A program made the position numbers and the translations under genes. This document shows, piece after piece, positions 17,668 to 26,137 of a DNA stretch of 64,000 bases; positions within the stretch are counted from its first letter, which is position 1, and every line of letters begins with the position of its first letter. Source of the stretch: RH-AL1 sp965277355 (GTDB lineage Bacteria > Pseudomonadota > Alphaproteobacteria > Rhizobiales > Beijerinckiaceae). Under the pieces are notes generated by a model. It did not search any database, was not told the origin of the DNA, and was given only the letters and a program-made list of their open reading frames with translations. The stretch lies in assembly GCA_965277355.1 (NCBI GenBank), contig CBDICN010000001.1, forward strand, positions 1,240,001 through 1,304,000, given 5' to 3'.

Positions 17668-19299
17668 TCAGCCATGCGCGGCAATGAAGGTTTCGGCTTC
17701 GGCGTAGCCGGGCCTCGCCTTATCACCATCCTTCGCCAATTGGATGAGCTTGTCCCACCACCCGCGGGCGCCCGCGGAGTCGCCAACCGCTTGTGCGGCC
17801 CGGGCGGCGCCGAGGAACGAGCGGTACCGGTTCGGCGCGAGTTTCAGGGATTGCTGGTAGGCGGCGAGGGCGGCCTGCGGATGGTGCAGCGCGAGCTTCA
17901 TGTCGCCCAGCGCCTCGCGCATCGGCAGGATCTTGTTCTCGAGGTAGATATGTTTCTCGTGGCCGTCGTCCTGGTCGGCGGCGCTCGTCATGAGCGCGAG
18001 CGCCTCGGCATCCTTACCCTGCGCCTCGAGCATCCAGGCCCCGACTGTCTCGGCGTAGATGTCGACGAACTGCCCCCAGTATTCGCCGGCGGACTGGCTG
18101 ACGGATGCGCGCAGCGCCTTCAGCGCGGCAAGCTCGCGCCCGGCCTCGGCGACGCGTCCCGCGCGCGCGGCCCCGTAGCCGCGCGTGAAGCGCGCCAGCG
18201 CGGCATCGAACACGTCATTGCCGGGCACCGGCACCTTCGCCGCGGCCGCCCAGTCGCCGCGTTCGAGCGGGTAGCGCGCCTCGACGATGAGCGGCGCATC
18301 CCGCCGCGCCTTCAGCGCGGCGAGATCGTCCGCGACGTGCTTGTCCTCACCCTTCTGCAGCCGCGCGTAGGCGATGAAGTCGAAGGCGTGCTCGAAGACG
18401 ATGTCGCCCTTGACGTAGCCGTGATCAGAGGCCGGCTCGGCCAGGAACTCCGATTTGCGATTGGCATCGATCGACCTGTCCCAGGCGCCGAGCATGCTCC
18501 AGATATGCGCCGGCATGTGCTGGGCGTGGCTCGAAGCGGTGGCGATCGTTGGATAGACCTCGGCGGCGTGGACGGCCAGCGGCGCAAGCGCGGTGTAGTC
18601 ATAGGCGTGGATCAGGTAGTGCGGTGCACCGGGGTTCTCCGGATGCGCCTTCATCACCGCCTCGAGGATCGCACCGGCTCGCTTCTGGCGGCTGTAGGTC
18701 TTGTCGTTGAGATCGACGCCCTCGATGATCGCCAGCCCGTCGAAGGCGGCGATGTCGGGATCGTCCGGGAAGCCCGCGTGGACGGCATCCATCCGATCCG
18801 CATAGGCGCGGGCGCGGGCGATCTGGTCCTTGTAGGGACGATAGTAGGCGTCCATCGCCTCGATCAGCCCTTTTTCGCGGGGCGTGACCGTCTTGACCTT
18901 GAGGGCCTCGTCGACATAGGCGCGGCCCTTGCGCAGGCTCGCCTCGTCGAGCGAGCCGCCGAGCGGGTTGCCGCGCGCGCTCATCGCCGCGCCCCACCAG
19001 GCCAGTGCACAGGAGGCGTCGCGCCTGGCGATCGAGGCGAAGTCGCCCGAATCCGCCTCGAAGGAGTCGAGCTTGGCGATCTCGCGTTGCAACTCCGCCT
19101 GCGACGCCGCCGCGCAGGAGTTCGCCATATGGACGGTCCCGTAGCTCAGCGAGGCGGAGGACGGGCGCGGCGCCGAGCAGAAGTGTTGGGCGGCGGCGAA
19201 GGCCTGCTGTCGCAGGGACGATGTCAGGAGCGCGGCCGCTGCAAGAACGGGCAAGGAAGCGGCGAACGACGTAGAACGGGTGGGCGGGCCGCGTCGCAT
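17668..19299 (-). CDS. Exported TPR-like protein of unknown function
   Basis: A 543-residue protein with an N-terminal export signal (about residues 1-35, ending AFA). It is rich in helical hairpins with TPR-like periodicity, clearest near the C-terminus (ALHHPQAALAAYQQSLKLAPNRYRSFLGAARAA). The middle contains His-rich conserved-looking stretches: APHYLIHAYDY and ASSHAQHMPAHIWSMLG. I have seen similar segments in proteins annotated only as hypothetical or TPR. The start at 19299 follows GAGGAAG. It sits alone between the glucosidase and the ClpP-like gene; the periplasmic location is inferred. Confidence 0.8.
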   Translation of the reverse strand: MRRGPPTRSTSFAASLPVLAAAALLTSSLRQQAFAAAQHFCSAPRPSSASLSYGTVHMANSCAAASQAELQREIAKLDSFEADSGDFASIARRDASCALAWWGAAMSARGNPLGGSLDEASLRKGRAYVDEALKVKTVTPREKGLIEAMDAYYRPYKDQIARARAYADRMDAVHAGFPDDPDIAAFDGLAIIEGVDLNDKTYSRQKRAGAILEAVMKAHPENPGAPHYLIHAYDYTALAPLAVHAAEVYPTIATASSHAQHMPAHIWSMLGAWDRSIDANRKSEFLAEPASDHGYVKGDIVFEHAFDFIAYARLQKGEDKHVADDLAALKARRDAPLIVEARYPLERGDWAAAAKVPVPGNDVFDAALARFTRGYGAARAGRVAEAGRELAALKALRASVSQSAGEYWGQFVDIYAETVGAWMLEAQGKDAEALALMTSAADQDDGHEKHIYLENKILPMREALGDMKLALHHPQAALAAYQQSLKLAPNRYRSFLGAARAAQAVGDSAGARGWWDKLIQLAKDGDKARPGYAEAETFIAAHG

Positions 19300-19397
19300 G
19301 GCACTTCCTCTATGAAGCCGGTTCAAATGCCGCTCTCGAAAGTCTAACGAACGAGGGCAAAAATAGATCGGCCGATCACGGCTGCGTGCGTGGAGTC

Positions 19398-20828
19398 TCA
19401 GTTGGCCCGCGTGCCCGACGCGGTCCGCAGCGTCGGCGCGGGTGTCAACGCCAGCATCGCGCGGACCCCGACGGCACGCCTTGCGTCCGGCAGGCCGAGG
19501 ATGCGCGCGTAGGTCTCGCGCCACTCGTCGCAGGACATATCGATCGGTGCTTCGGTCGTCTTGTGGACCAGGCCGCCACCCGCGTTGGCCGAGCGCAGGA
19601 TTCGATCGAGGAGCGAGCCGGCTTCAGCCTCGGCATGCTGATCGGCGCGGGAAAGTACGCTGGAGGCGCGCAGCAGGTCGCGCCGGCTCGCGATGGCCGT
19701 GCACTCCTGCGGCGGTGCCACGGCCATCGCCCGCGCGAGATAGCGCGTCGCGGCGAGCACGGTCTGGTCGTCGGCCGCGCCCATGAAGCCGGCCACCGTG
19801 CCGGCGACCCTGGTCTTGAAGGCGTCGAGCGCTTCACCTTCGCTTGCGCCACGCCGATAGTCGTCGAGGAAGCCGGACGCGATCTGGTTGAAGGCGTCCG
19901 GCGCCCGGTTCGCCACAGCCTGCAGGAAGGGGAAGTTCTGCAGGATCTCGTCCCGCGCACCGGCGATCGTCGCCGCGCCGTCGAGACCGGATGCGGGGAA
20001 GTGGTAGCGGTCGACGACGCCGGTCGCGACGTGGGCGGCGATCAGACGATCCGTATCCGGGAACCACATGTCGCCGGATGCGACGGCGAGCGCCTTATTG
20101 GCGAAGGCAGTCGTCACGCCGGCGGCGATATAGGCCGAGCGCTCGGCGCTCGCGTCGTCCTGGAATATCTGGCCGAACAGACCCTCGACATAAGGCGCGT
20201 GGAAGCCTACGCGCGCGTCCTTCTGCATTAGACGTTCGCGTCCGCGAATGAACGCCAACGTGCAGGCGGAGACGCAGTAATCGGGGACGTAGGTAGTCAT
20301 GCGATGCGCGGCGATGACCTCGCCGACCGCCTGACCTTCGTCGGCGAGGCCGCCCTCGCTGGTCAGATGGATGCGCTTGATGTCGGGGTTCTCCTGAAGC
20401 AGCTTCTCGAGCCGGAGAGCGGCGCCTTCGCGCATGACGCCACTGAGGCGGATGTCCTGTCCGGTCGGACCGACGACGACGCTCGTCTGCGCGACGTTCG
20501 GCTCGCGAGCCTCGATCAGCGCCTGAAGCTCGCAAGACACATCGGCGTAGCTTGCCGTGAGGAAAGCGCCGCCGAGGACGGCGACCGCGAGCGGGGAGAC
20601 GGCGAGGGCGAGGTGAAACGAGCGCGAGGGCGCCATGCAGGCTGCGCGGGCCGTCACGAACAGGGCGCCGAGCAGCGCGAACGTTCCGAGAGCCTGGATG
20701 GCGAGCTCGGCGAGGTCGCTCACGGTTTCGCTCTGGACGACGAAGCGGATCCAGCCGCAGGCACAGCAGCACAACACGACCAGTAAGATCTGGCGGCCAA
20801 GGCAAGAGCGCACGAACGACTGACGCAT
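19398..20828 (-). CDS. Membrane-anchored ClpP-like protease-fold protein
   Basis: A 476-residue protein with three N-terminal hydrophobic segments (about 14-31, 44-64, 73-93). They are followed by a ClpP/crotonase-fold domain (about 110-260) with IHLTSEGG, the serine in CVSACTLAF (S187), and the histidine in VGFHAPY (H210). The arrangement matches periplasmic ClpP-like proteins, in which the Ser is nucleophile and His the base. The C-terminal 200 residues are helical and not recognised. The start was placed at 20828; the frame is open 40 codons further upstream but with no ribosome-binding site. Protease activity is inferred, not proved. Confidence 0.78.
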   Translation of the reverse strand: MRQSFVRSCLGRQILLVVLCCCACGWIRFVVQSETVSDLAELAIQALGTFALLGALFVTARAACMAPSRSFHLALAVSPLAVAVLGGAFLTASYADVSCELQALIEAREPNVAQTSVVVGPTGQDIRLSGVMREGAALRLEKLLQENPDIKRIHLTSEGGLADEGQAVGEVIAAHRMTTYVPDYCVSACTLAFIRGRERLMQKDARVGFHAPYVEGLFGQIFQDDASAERSAYIAAGVTTAFANKALAVASGDMWFPDTDRLIAAHVATGVVDRYHFPASGLDGAATIAGARDEILQNFPFLQAVANRAPDAFNQIASGFLDDYRRGASEGEALDAFKTRVAGTVAGFMGAADDQTVLAATRYLARAMAVAPPQECTAIASRRDLLRASSVLSRADQHAEAEAGSLLDRILRSANAGGGLVHKTTEAPIDMSCDEWRETYARILGLPDARRAVGVRAMLALTPAPTLRTASGTRAN

Positions 20829-21164
20829 CGAGCGGAACTCCGGATGACCTTCGCGAAGCGCGAGGGGCTCCGATCTCAGCAGCCGAAAACGGCAAAACTC
20901 TGTGCGAAAACAGAATGCAAGGAGAAGTGGCAAGACTCCGCCAGCCACCTGCGGACTTGCTGCGCGCCACGGCAGGTCGGCTGGTTCTGCTCGTCAATCA
21001 GCACCCGGTTTGGACGGACCTGCCCAAAAGTCGACCACCCGACGGTGGCATAGCGACTGCTGCCAAAGCCGCATCATCCCGTCTTCGGGCGGCGCGGTGT
21101 CTCGTTCTGGGTCGATTCCGTTCGCGGGATAAGATCCGGATGGGGCAAATAGGGAACGGGCATC
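20829..21164. promoter_or_regulatory. Divergent intergenic region
   Basis: These 336 bases separate the starts of the minus-strand ClpP-like gene and the plus-strand PAS_5 gene, so both promoters should lie here. The stretch 20880-20935 is relatively A-rich. A small hairpin CCCG-TCTT-CGGG occurs near 21078-21089. I see no additional gene. Confidence 0.4.
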
Positions 21165-21803
21165 ATGAAACATCAGGCCTCGCGCGATCTTTTCGCGTAT
21201 TGGAACGGACTTCGCGGTTTGCGATCGGCGCCGGAGCGTGGCGACATCGATCCGGCGGCGATCCGCAACGTGCTGGCGGATACGTTCATGCTCGATGTCG
21301 ACCTCGGCGTACGCTTCCCGTTCCGTCTCGCCGGCACGCGCGTCAACGGTCTGTTCGATGCGGAGCAGAAGGGCCGTTCCTTCCTGTCGCTATGGCGTGC
21401 GGAAGAGCGGCGCAACATCGCGGCGATCCTGCTGACGGTTACCGATGGAGCCTGCCCCGTCGTCGCCGGCGCGGCAGCCGCGCCGGTCAACCAGGACGAA
21501 TGCGCGCTCGAATTCCTGTTCCTGCCGTTGCGCCATCACGGCAAAACGCATTCGCGCATCCTCGGCCTTGTCAAGGCGACGGCGAAGCCGGCTTGGGTCG
21601 GGCTCCTTCCGGTCGGCCCCCTGGCGATGCGCTCGCTGCGCATCCTCGATCAGGAGGCGATCGAGGCGCAGCCTCAGCCTACCGGCGAGGTCTGGCCCCA
21701 CGGCGGCGCCTCGGCCGCGCGGGCACTGGCGCCCTCGGTCGTGACGCTCGTAGAGAACGCCCCGGCCCGGCCGGCGCTCCGGGTGATCCAGGGCGGACTC
21801 TAG
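21165..21803 (+). CDS. PAS_5-family protein
   Basis: A 212-residue soluble protein whose residues 1-160 resemble the PAS_5 (PF07310) family, common in alphaproteobacteria. Family-like segments are LFAYWNGLRGLRSAPERGDIDP, IRNVLADTFMLD, FRLAGTRV and GRSFLSLW. The C-terminal 50 residues are low-complexity and Ala/Pro-rich. Function is unknown; in other species such proteins are small PAS modules without an output domain. It is convergent with the DUF3126 gene, only six bases separating the stops. Confidence 0.82.
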   Translation: MKHQASRDLFAYWNGLRGLRSAPERGDIDPAAIRNVLADTFMLDVDLGVRFPFRLAGTRVNGLFDAEQKGRSFLSLWRAEERRNIAAILLTVTDGACPVVAGAAAAPVNQDECALEFLFLPLRHHGKTHSRILGLVKATAKPAWVGLLPVGPLAMRSLRILDQEAIEAQPQPTGEVWPHGGASAARALAPSVVTLVENAPARPALRVIQGGL

Positions 21804-21809
21804 CCCGGC

Positions 21810-22205
21810 TCAGAAGTCCTCGAGATCGAAATCGAGGATCGCCATCTGGAGGGTGTAGCTCTTGCCCTTGGCATCGTCGGCCGAGATCACCCCGAGAAAA
21901 TCCTCGCCGGAGTTCAGCTCCACCGAGTCGGTCTTCTTTACTCGCGGCACGATCTTCAACTTGTCGTTCTCGAACTTGCGACGCAGATACTCCTGCAAGG
22001 TGGCGCGTTCCACCGGGACTTTCATCGAGAAAGCGAAAGACCGGTCGCCATCCTCGTCGTCGACGGCGATCGAGCCGATCGCCGCCTCACCGAGTTGGAC
22101 GTCGGCATCGTCCGGGTTCTTCTTCGCCTGGGTGACGCGGATCCCGTCGTTGCCGAAGGCATGACGCAGGAACTCCTGCAGCTTCCGCATCTCGGTCTTG
22201 TCCAA
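21810..22205 (-). CDS. DUF3126-family protein with internal duplication
   Basis: A small acidic protein, 131 residues from TTG 22205 or 126 from ATG 22190. The TTG is favoured by GGAGG 7 bases upstream; the ATG has only weak sites. The sequence contains two copies of one module: LQEFLRHAFGND and LQEYLRRKFEND begin the two halves, and VQLGEAAIGSIAVDDEDGD aligns with VELNSGEDFLGVISADDAKGK. DUF3126 members are usually short alphaproteobacterial proteins located beside cysE, as here. Function is not known. Confidence 0.82.
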   Translation of the reverse strand: MDKTEMRKLQEFLRHAFGNDGIRVTQAKKNPDDADVQLGEAAIGSIAVDDEDGDRSFAFSMKVPVERATLQEYLRRKFENDKLKIVPRVKKTDSVELNSGEDFLGVISADDAKGKSYTLQMAILDFDLEDF

Positions 22206-22281
22206 AAGAGGTCCTCCACCCACAATCGATCGGGGCAATGCCAGAAACCGGTTCGCGGCGCAAACGCGCCGGGCTGTAGGT

Positions 22282-23151
22282 TCAGCGCCGCGGTTCGATG
22301 ACGGCGCGTCCTTCCTGGGTCTCCAGCGCGGGCTTGGCAGCAAGGATCTGATCCATCGAGCGCGCCGGCTCGGCGCACCCTGCCTCCCCCACGTATTTGG
22401 CCGGCACGCCCGCCCATGTCGTGTTGTGGGGCACGGGGCGCAACACGACCGATCCGGCGGCGATGCGCGCGCAGTGGCCAATCTCGATGTTGCCGAGGAT
22501 TTTGGCGCCGGCGCCAATCAGCACGCCGTGGCGGACCTTCGGATGTCGGTCGCCAACTTCCTTGCCGGTGCCACCGAGCGTCACATCCTGCAACATCGAG
22601 ACATTGTCCTCGATGACCGCCGTCGAGCCGACGACGAGCCCTGTCGCGTGATCGAGGAACACGCCCTTGCCGATCTGCGCGGCCGGATGGATGTCGGTCT
22701 GGAACACCGCGGACGAGCGGCTCTGCAGGTAGAATGCGAAGTCATGGCGTCCGGCGTGCCAGAGCGCGTGCGCAAGCCGATGCGCCTGGATGGCGTGGAA
22801 ACCCTTGAAGTAGAGGATCGGCTCGATGATCCGGGTGCAGGCGGGATCGCGATCGACCACCGCCAGCAAATCGGCCTGGAAGACCTCCGAGAAGCTCGGG
22901 TCCGCCGCGACGATCTCCGTGTAAGCCTGCCTGATCAGGTCGCTCGGCACGTCCTGGTGCGCGAGGCGCGCGGCGACGCGGTGGATGATGACGCTGTCCA
23001 GTGTCTCGTGGTTGAGCACGGTCGAGTAAATGAAGCCGGCGATCTCCGGCTCGCGCCTGATGATCTCCCGAGCCTCGCCGGTCATGCGCGTAAAGACGGG
23101 ATCCGAGCCGTCAAGGGCGACGACCTTCGCGCTACCGAGGCCTTTGCTCAT
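22282..23151 (-). CDS. cysE: Serine O-acetyltransferase
   Basis: A 289-residue enzyme that makes O-acetyl-L-serine from serine and acetyl-CoA, the first step of cysteine synthesis. The N-terminal helical domain (about 1-150) is followed by left-handed beta-helix hexapeptide repeats: DIHPAAQIGKGVFLDHATGLVVG, SMLQDVTLGGTGK and IGAGAKILGNIEIG. The catalytic Asp/His region (FLDHATG) and the C-terminal tail are present. The ATG at 23151 has GGAAGG just upstream and was chosen over the one at 23163. It is probably transcribed with the downstream DUF3126 gene. Confidence 0.95.
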   Translation of the reverse strand: MSKGLGSAKVVALDGSDPVFTRMTGEAREIIRREPEIAGFIYSTVLNHETLDSVIIHRVAARLAHQDVPSDLIRQAYTEIVAADPSFSEVFQADLLAVVDRDPACTRIIEPILYFKGFHAIQAHRLAHALWHAGRHDFAFYLQSRSSAVFQTDIHPAAQIGKGVFLDHATGLVVGSTAVIEDNVSMLQDVTLGGTGKEVGDRHPKVRHGVLIGAGAKILGNIEIGHCARIAAGSVVLRPVPHNTTWAGVPAKYVGEAGCAEPARSMDQILAAKPALETQEGRAVIEPRR

Positions 23152-23223
23152 AGAGCCTTCCATTCAACCGGCCGCGGGCTCACCGCCCCGCCAACGCTTC
23201 GATATCGGCACGATATAATCACT

Positions 23224-23994
23224 TCATTGCCTTTCTTCGAGGAAGTCCAGGACCGCCTCCTTGTAGGTCCGGTCGCCGACCGCCTGGTTGTGGTCGCGGC
23301 TCTCGATGTGGAACGCGGCCCCATGCGGCAGCAGCGCGGCGAGCGCCTCGGGATCGCCGGCGATATCGTCGCGCGTGCCGACCGCGACCAGCACGGGACA
23401 ATCGATCAGCGCGACTTCGCTCCGCTCCATCAGCCGGCGCGCGCCCCTGATGCAGGCAGCGAGCGCGCGGCGATCGCTCTTCGTCTTGTCGGCGAACTCG
23501 CGGAACATCCGCTGGATCGGGTCCGTCAGGCTCTCCAGCGACGGCGCGTCCATCGCGTCGGCGATGCCCATCGGCAGCATACCGCCCTCGACGAGGCTCA
23601 TGCCGAGCCCACCCATCACCAACGATCGGACCCGCTCCGGCGCGGCGCGCTGCAGGAAGGCGCCGATGCGCGCGCCCATCGAGTATCCCATCACGTCGAT
23701 GCGGCCGAGATCGAGGCGGTCCATCAGAACCCGCGCCTCCTCGGCAAGCGTCTCGATCGCGTAGGCCGACGGCTCGTAGAGCTTCTCGCTGCGGCCGTGG
23801 CCCCGCACATCGTAAAGGATCACTTGGCGCCCAGCGCCGGTCAGCGTCTTGACCCATTGCGGGAAAACCCAGTTGATCGCGTGACTCGAAGCGAAACCGT
23901 GGATCAGCAGGATCGGCTCGCCGCGGTCGGCGCCGACCGCCGGCTCGACCATGTAGGCGAGGCCGACGCCGTCCGCGCCCGTCGTTTTCAGCAT
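23224..23994 (-). CDS. Alpha/beta-fold hydrolase
   Basis: A 256-residue alpha/beta hydrolase. Oxyanion segment LLIHGFASS, strand GRQVILYDVRGHGRS, nucleophile elbow GYSMGAR (Ser in GxSxG), acid near VAVGTRDD and the terminal histidine in IESRDHNQAV are all present, so it should be active. Close relatives act on esters, lactones or C-C bonds; the substrate cannot be told. It is upstream of cysE on the same strand with about 70 bases between. The region before its start contains three GCGTCAC copies. Confidence 0.88.
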   Translation of the reverse strand: MLKTTGADGVGLAYMVEPAVGADRGEPILLIHGFASSHAINWVFPQWVKTLTGAGRQVILYDVRGHGRSEKLYEPSAYAIETLAEEARVLMDRLDLGRIDVMGYSMGARIGAFLQRAAPERVRSLVMGGLGMSLVEGGMLPMGIADAMDAPSLESLTDPIQRMFREFADKTKSDRRALAACIRGARRLMERSEVALIDCPVLVAVGTRDDIAGDPEALAALLPHGAAFHIESRDHNQAVGDRTYKEAVLDFLEERQ

Positions 23995-24337
23995 GGTCTC
24001 CGGCCGCCTTCCGTCGATGGTGGAACCCGCGTTTCATGAAAATCGCGGGCGATGTCTCCTACCCTGTTTTGCGTCACGTTGCGTCACGCGTCACGCACCG
24101 GGCTCTCGGAACATAGGTAAAAATACCTTGAAAGAAGAGGGGAGAGAGGTCAAGGGCTCGACTCACATCCCGCTTGGTGAGGCACACGTCCCGCACCAGA
24201 GGGATTCCATGGGTTCAGCGCCCGGGGCCAGCTGTGTCCATATCGGATGGTTGGCTGCAGTCCGTAAAGCGCCATAGTCGGTCGTTCCGCAGCGCTTGCG
24301 AATCGCTCATAAGCGGGTCCGCGCCACACGCGCGGAA
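23995..24337. promoter_or_regulatory. Intergenic region with GCGTCAC repeats
   Basis: No convincing gene is seen here. Three copies of GCGTCAC occur at 24071, 24081 and 24088, separated by 3 and 0 bases. They lie 77-100 bases upstream of the minus-strand hydrolase start, where a regulator-binding site would be expected. A GGAACATAGGTAAAAATACC stretch follows at about 24108, locally A/T-rich. Confidence 0.4.
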
Positions 24338-24490
24338 ATGACCAGACTGATCAAGAAGTACGACGCCGCGTTGCCGCTGACTCACCTTCTCGATGTGATC
24401 GCGGCCGACTGTCCGGTGAGGCAGCGCCAGAGTGTTGGCTACAAACAACATCTACGACCGCTGCGGTGCCCGGTTCACTGACGACCTAAT
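24338..24490 (+). pseudogene. Frameshifted remnant of a small conserved protein
   Basis: From ATG 24338 one frame reads TRLIKKYDAALPLTHLLDVIAADCPVR. The continuation NIYDRCGARFTDDL is found in another frame, starting at about 24440. Together they resemble small proteins I recall from Methylobacterium-like genomes with an IAADCPxR...YDRCG pattern (two Cys pairs, possibly metal-binding). The break suggests a frameshift of one base between about 24420 and 24440. Each half alone would be a short ORF without family resemblance. Confidence is limited because the family was recalled, not searched. Confidence 0.35.
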
Positions 24491-24558
24491 GAGGGGGGCG
24501 CGGCGAAATCTGAGCAAAAGGAGGTTAAAGGAGCCTGGACTTCGCGCTAAGATTGCGC

Positions 24559-25620
24559 ATGAGCGAACCTCCTCATCTCCGGCTGAAGGGAACTCGCAGC
24601 ATTGGGCCCGCTGACCAGCCGGCGAGGGTGCTGCGCTTCGCGTTCTCTCAGGTGCCGGCTGGGACTGACGTTCCCGACGAGGCATGGCGTCTCGACAGCC
24701 GGGACATGGAGGCCTTCACACCTAGCGAGATGGGTGTCGGCATCACATTCAACCACGATATGGTGACGTCCACCCCCGACGTTACCCTCAGGACGATCGG
24801 CTTTTGCATCTACTGCGGGGCGGCCACCAATCAACCCGGCATCGACAAGCCCTGTGCAGACGAGCACGTCATCCCTAAGGGCCTGGGTGGGAAGCTCATC
24901 CTAAAGGAGGCGAGCTGCCTTTCTTGCGCCAACGCCGTCGGCGTCTACGAGGGCAATCTCCTTCGAAACCTGTTCCATGTCCCACGGAAAGCCCTATCGA
25001 TCAGGAGCAGGAAGCACCGCCAGCAACCCATCACCATCAGCACGATCGTAGATGGCGACGAGGTCATGACCGAGCTGCCAGTCGATATGCATCCGGCCAC
25101 CCTGGTGATGCCGTCCTTGTATCTGCCTCAGATGATGAGCTTCAACGACCGCATCTATCAGGGCGTGCAAAAGGTCTGGACATACAAGTTGAACGAAAAG
25201 GGGTTCTCGGGAGGGAGCGGTCTTCGCAACTATCTGTCGCCGGAGCTGGACCTACTGAAGTTCGGTCAGCTACTCACCAAGATCGCCTACTCCTACTCCA
25301 TGTCCTACCAGACGATCAAAGCGTTCACGTTGGACCGCGAGCCGATAATCACCGACAAGAGTTCACCCCTTGGCGTCTTCGCGAGAACAGTATACGCCAA
25401 AAATGTGTATCCGTTGGAGTTCTATCAATTCGTCGGCGGCTTTTCTGAGCGCTTCAAACGTTCTGAGCATCTCCACAGGATCGGTCACGGCTTCATTACG
25501 GCTGGCGGGCTTCTCTTCGACGTCGTCTATATTTGGCTGTTCGCCAACATGGGTGCGCCGGTCTACTGCATCATCACGAACTACTCGATCTACGACGGCC
25601 CTCTGCCACTCAGTCCTTAA
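24559..25620 (+). CDS. HNH-like zinc-binding protein, putative nuclease
   Basis: A protein of about 353 residues. CIYCG (about residue 76), DEHVIPKGLGG and CLSCAN form the order CxxC...EHxxP...GG...CxxCN, seen in HNH/HNH_5-type zinc-stabilised nucleases. The remaining 230 residues are not recognised; they contain aromatic-rich helices (IAYSYSMSYQTIKAF) and a hydrophobic end segment (GLLFDVVYIWLFANMG). TTG 24553 or ATG 24559 are possible starts; neither has a clear ribosome-binding site, and ATG 24706 or later cannot be excluded. The gene is visibly richer in A/T than its neighbours, suggesting acquisition. No partner methylase or mobility gene is adjacent. Confidence 0.65.
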   Translation: MSEPPHLRLKGTRSIGPADQPARVLRFAFSQVPAGTDVPDEAWRLDSRDMEAFTPSEMGVGITFNHDMVTSTPDVTLRTIGFCIYCGAATNQPGIDKPCADEHVIPKGLGGKLILKEASCLSCANAVGVYEGNLLRNLFHVPRKALSIRSRKHRQQPITISTIVDGDEVMTELPVDMHPATLVMPSLYLPQMMSFNDRIYQGVQKVWTYKLNEKGFSGGSGLRNYLSPELDLLKFGQLLTKIAYSYSMSYQTIKAFTLDREPIITDKSSPLGVFARTVYAKNVYPLEFYQFVGGFSERFKRSEHLHRIGHGFITAGGLLFDVVYIWLFANMGAPVYCIITNYSIYDGPLPLSP

Positions 25621-25882
25621 TGAATATGTATTACTGCACGACAAGGCCGCCAATGCCATCTGACTTCGTCAGCGTCTCCGCCTTCAACAATCGTCCGCTT
25701 TCGCCTTTGCGAGTTCATGCGGCCGCAAGCAGCAGTTCCGCTTTCGGCCATGAGAAGCCGCTTGGCAGAAGGCCGGCCGCCTTACCGCGAGGCTCCCGCG
25801 GAGTCCGTTCCAGATCCCGCGTTGCGCCCCGGCCTTGCTTCGGGCTAGGACCGCATCCGAGAGCCAGCGCGAAGGACGATCC
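25621..25882. other. Intergenic region, no gene recognised
   Basis: The sequence between the HNH-like gene and the zinc-finger gene contains only short, poorly supported frames. A weak hairpin CCGCG-AGGCTCC-CGCGG lies at about 25788-25804, without a T-run, so it is not called a terminator. Confidence 0.4.
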
Positions 25883-26137
25883 ATGGTCGACATGCACGGC
25901 ACGCCGCATTTCCACAATCAGGCCGGGCTGCCGTCACTGAAGGTCAAGGTCCGCAAATTCATGTGCGTCGGCGCGCTGCCGCCGTTCGATCATCCCCACA
26001 TCTTCATCGACATGGGGCGCGAGAGCGACATCGTGTGCTCTTACTGCTCGACGCGCTTCGTCTACGACGGCACGCTGAAGACCCTCGTCTCGCCCGAGGA
26101 CTGCCTCTACATGCCGGAGACCGGCAAGGCGGCCTGA
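25883..26137 (+). CDS. CHCC zinc-finger domain protein
   Basis: An 84-residue protein of the zf-CHCC family (PF10276), related to the mitochondrial complex I subunit NDUFS6. The Cys/His set is spread over KFMCVG, DHPHIFIDMG and VCSYCSTRFVY, as in the family. The ATG at 25883 follows GAAGGA. Its stop is directly followed by the TTG start of the FAD monooxygenase gene (TGATTG), so the two are translated together. A role in complex I assembly is a family-based guess. Confidence 0.88.
   Translation: MVDMHGTPHFHNQAGLPSLKVKVRKFMCVGALPPFDHPHIFIDMGRESDIVCSYCSTRFVYDGTLKTLVSPEDCLYMPETGKAA

Noticed and set aside
24071..24094. CRISPR-like array
   Set aside because: Only three 7-base copies with 0-3 base spacing; there are no spacers and no cas genes in the window.
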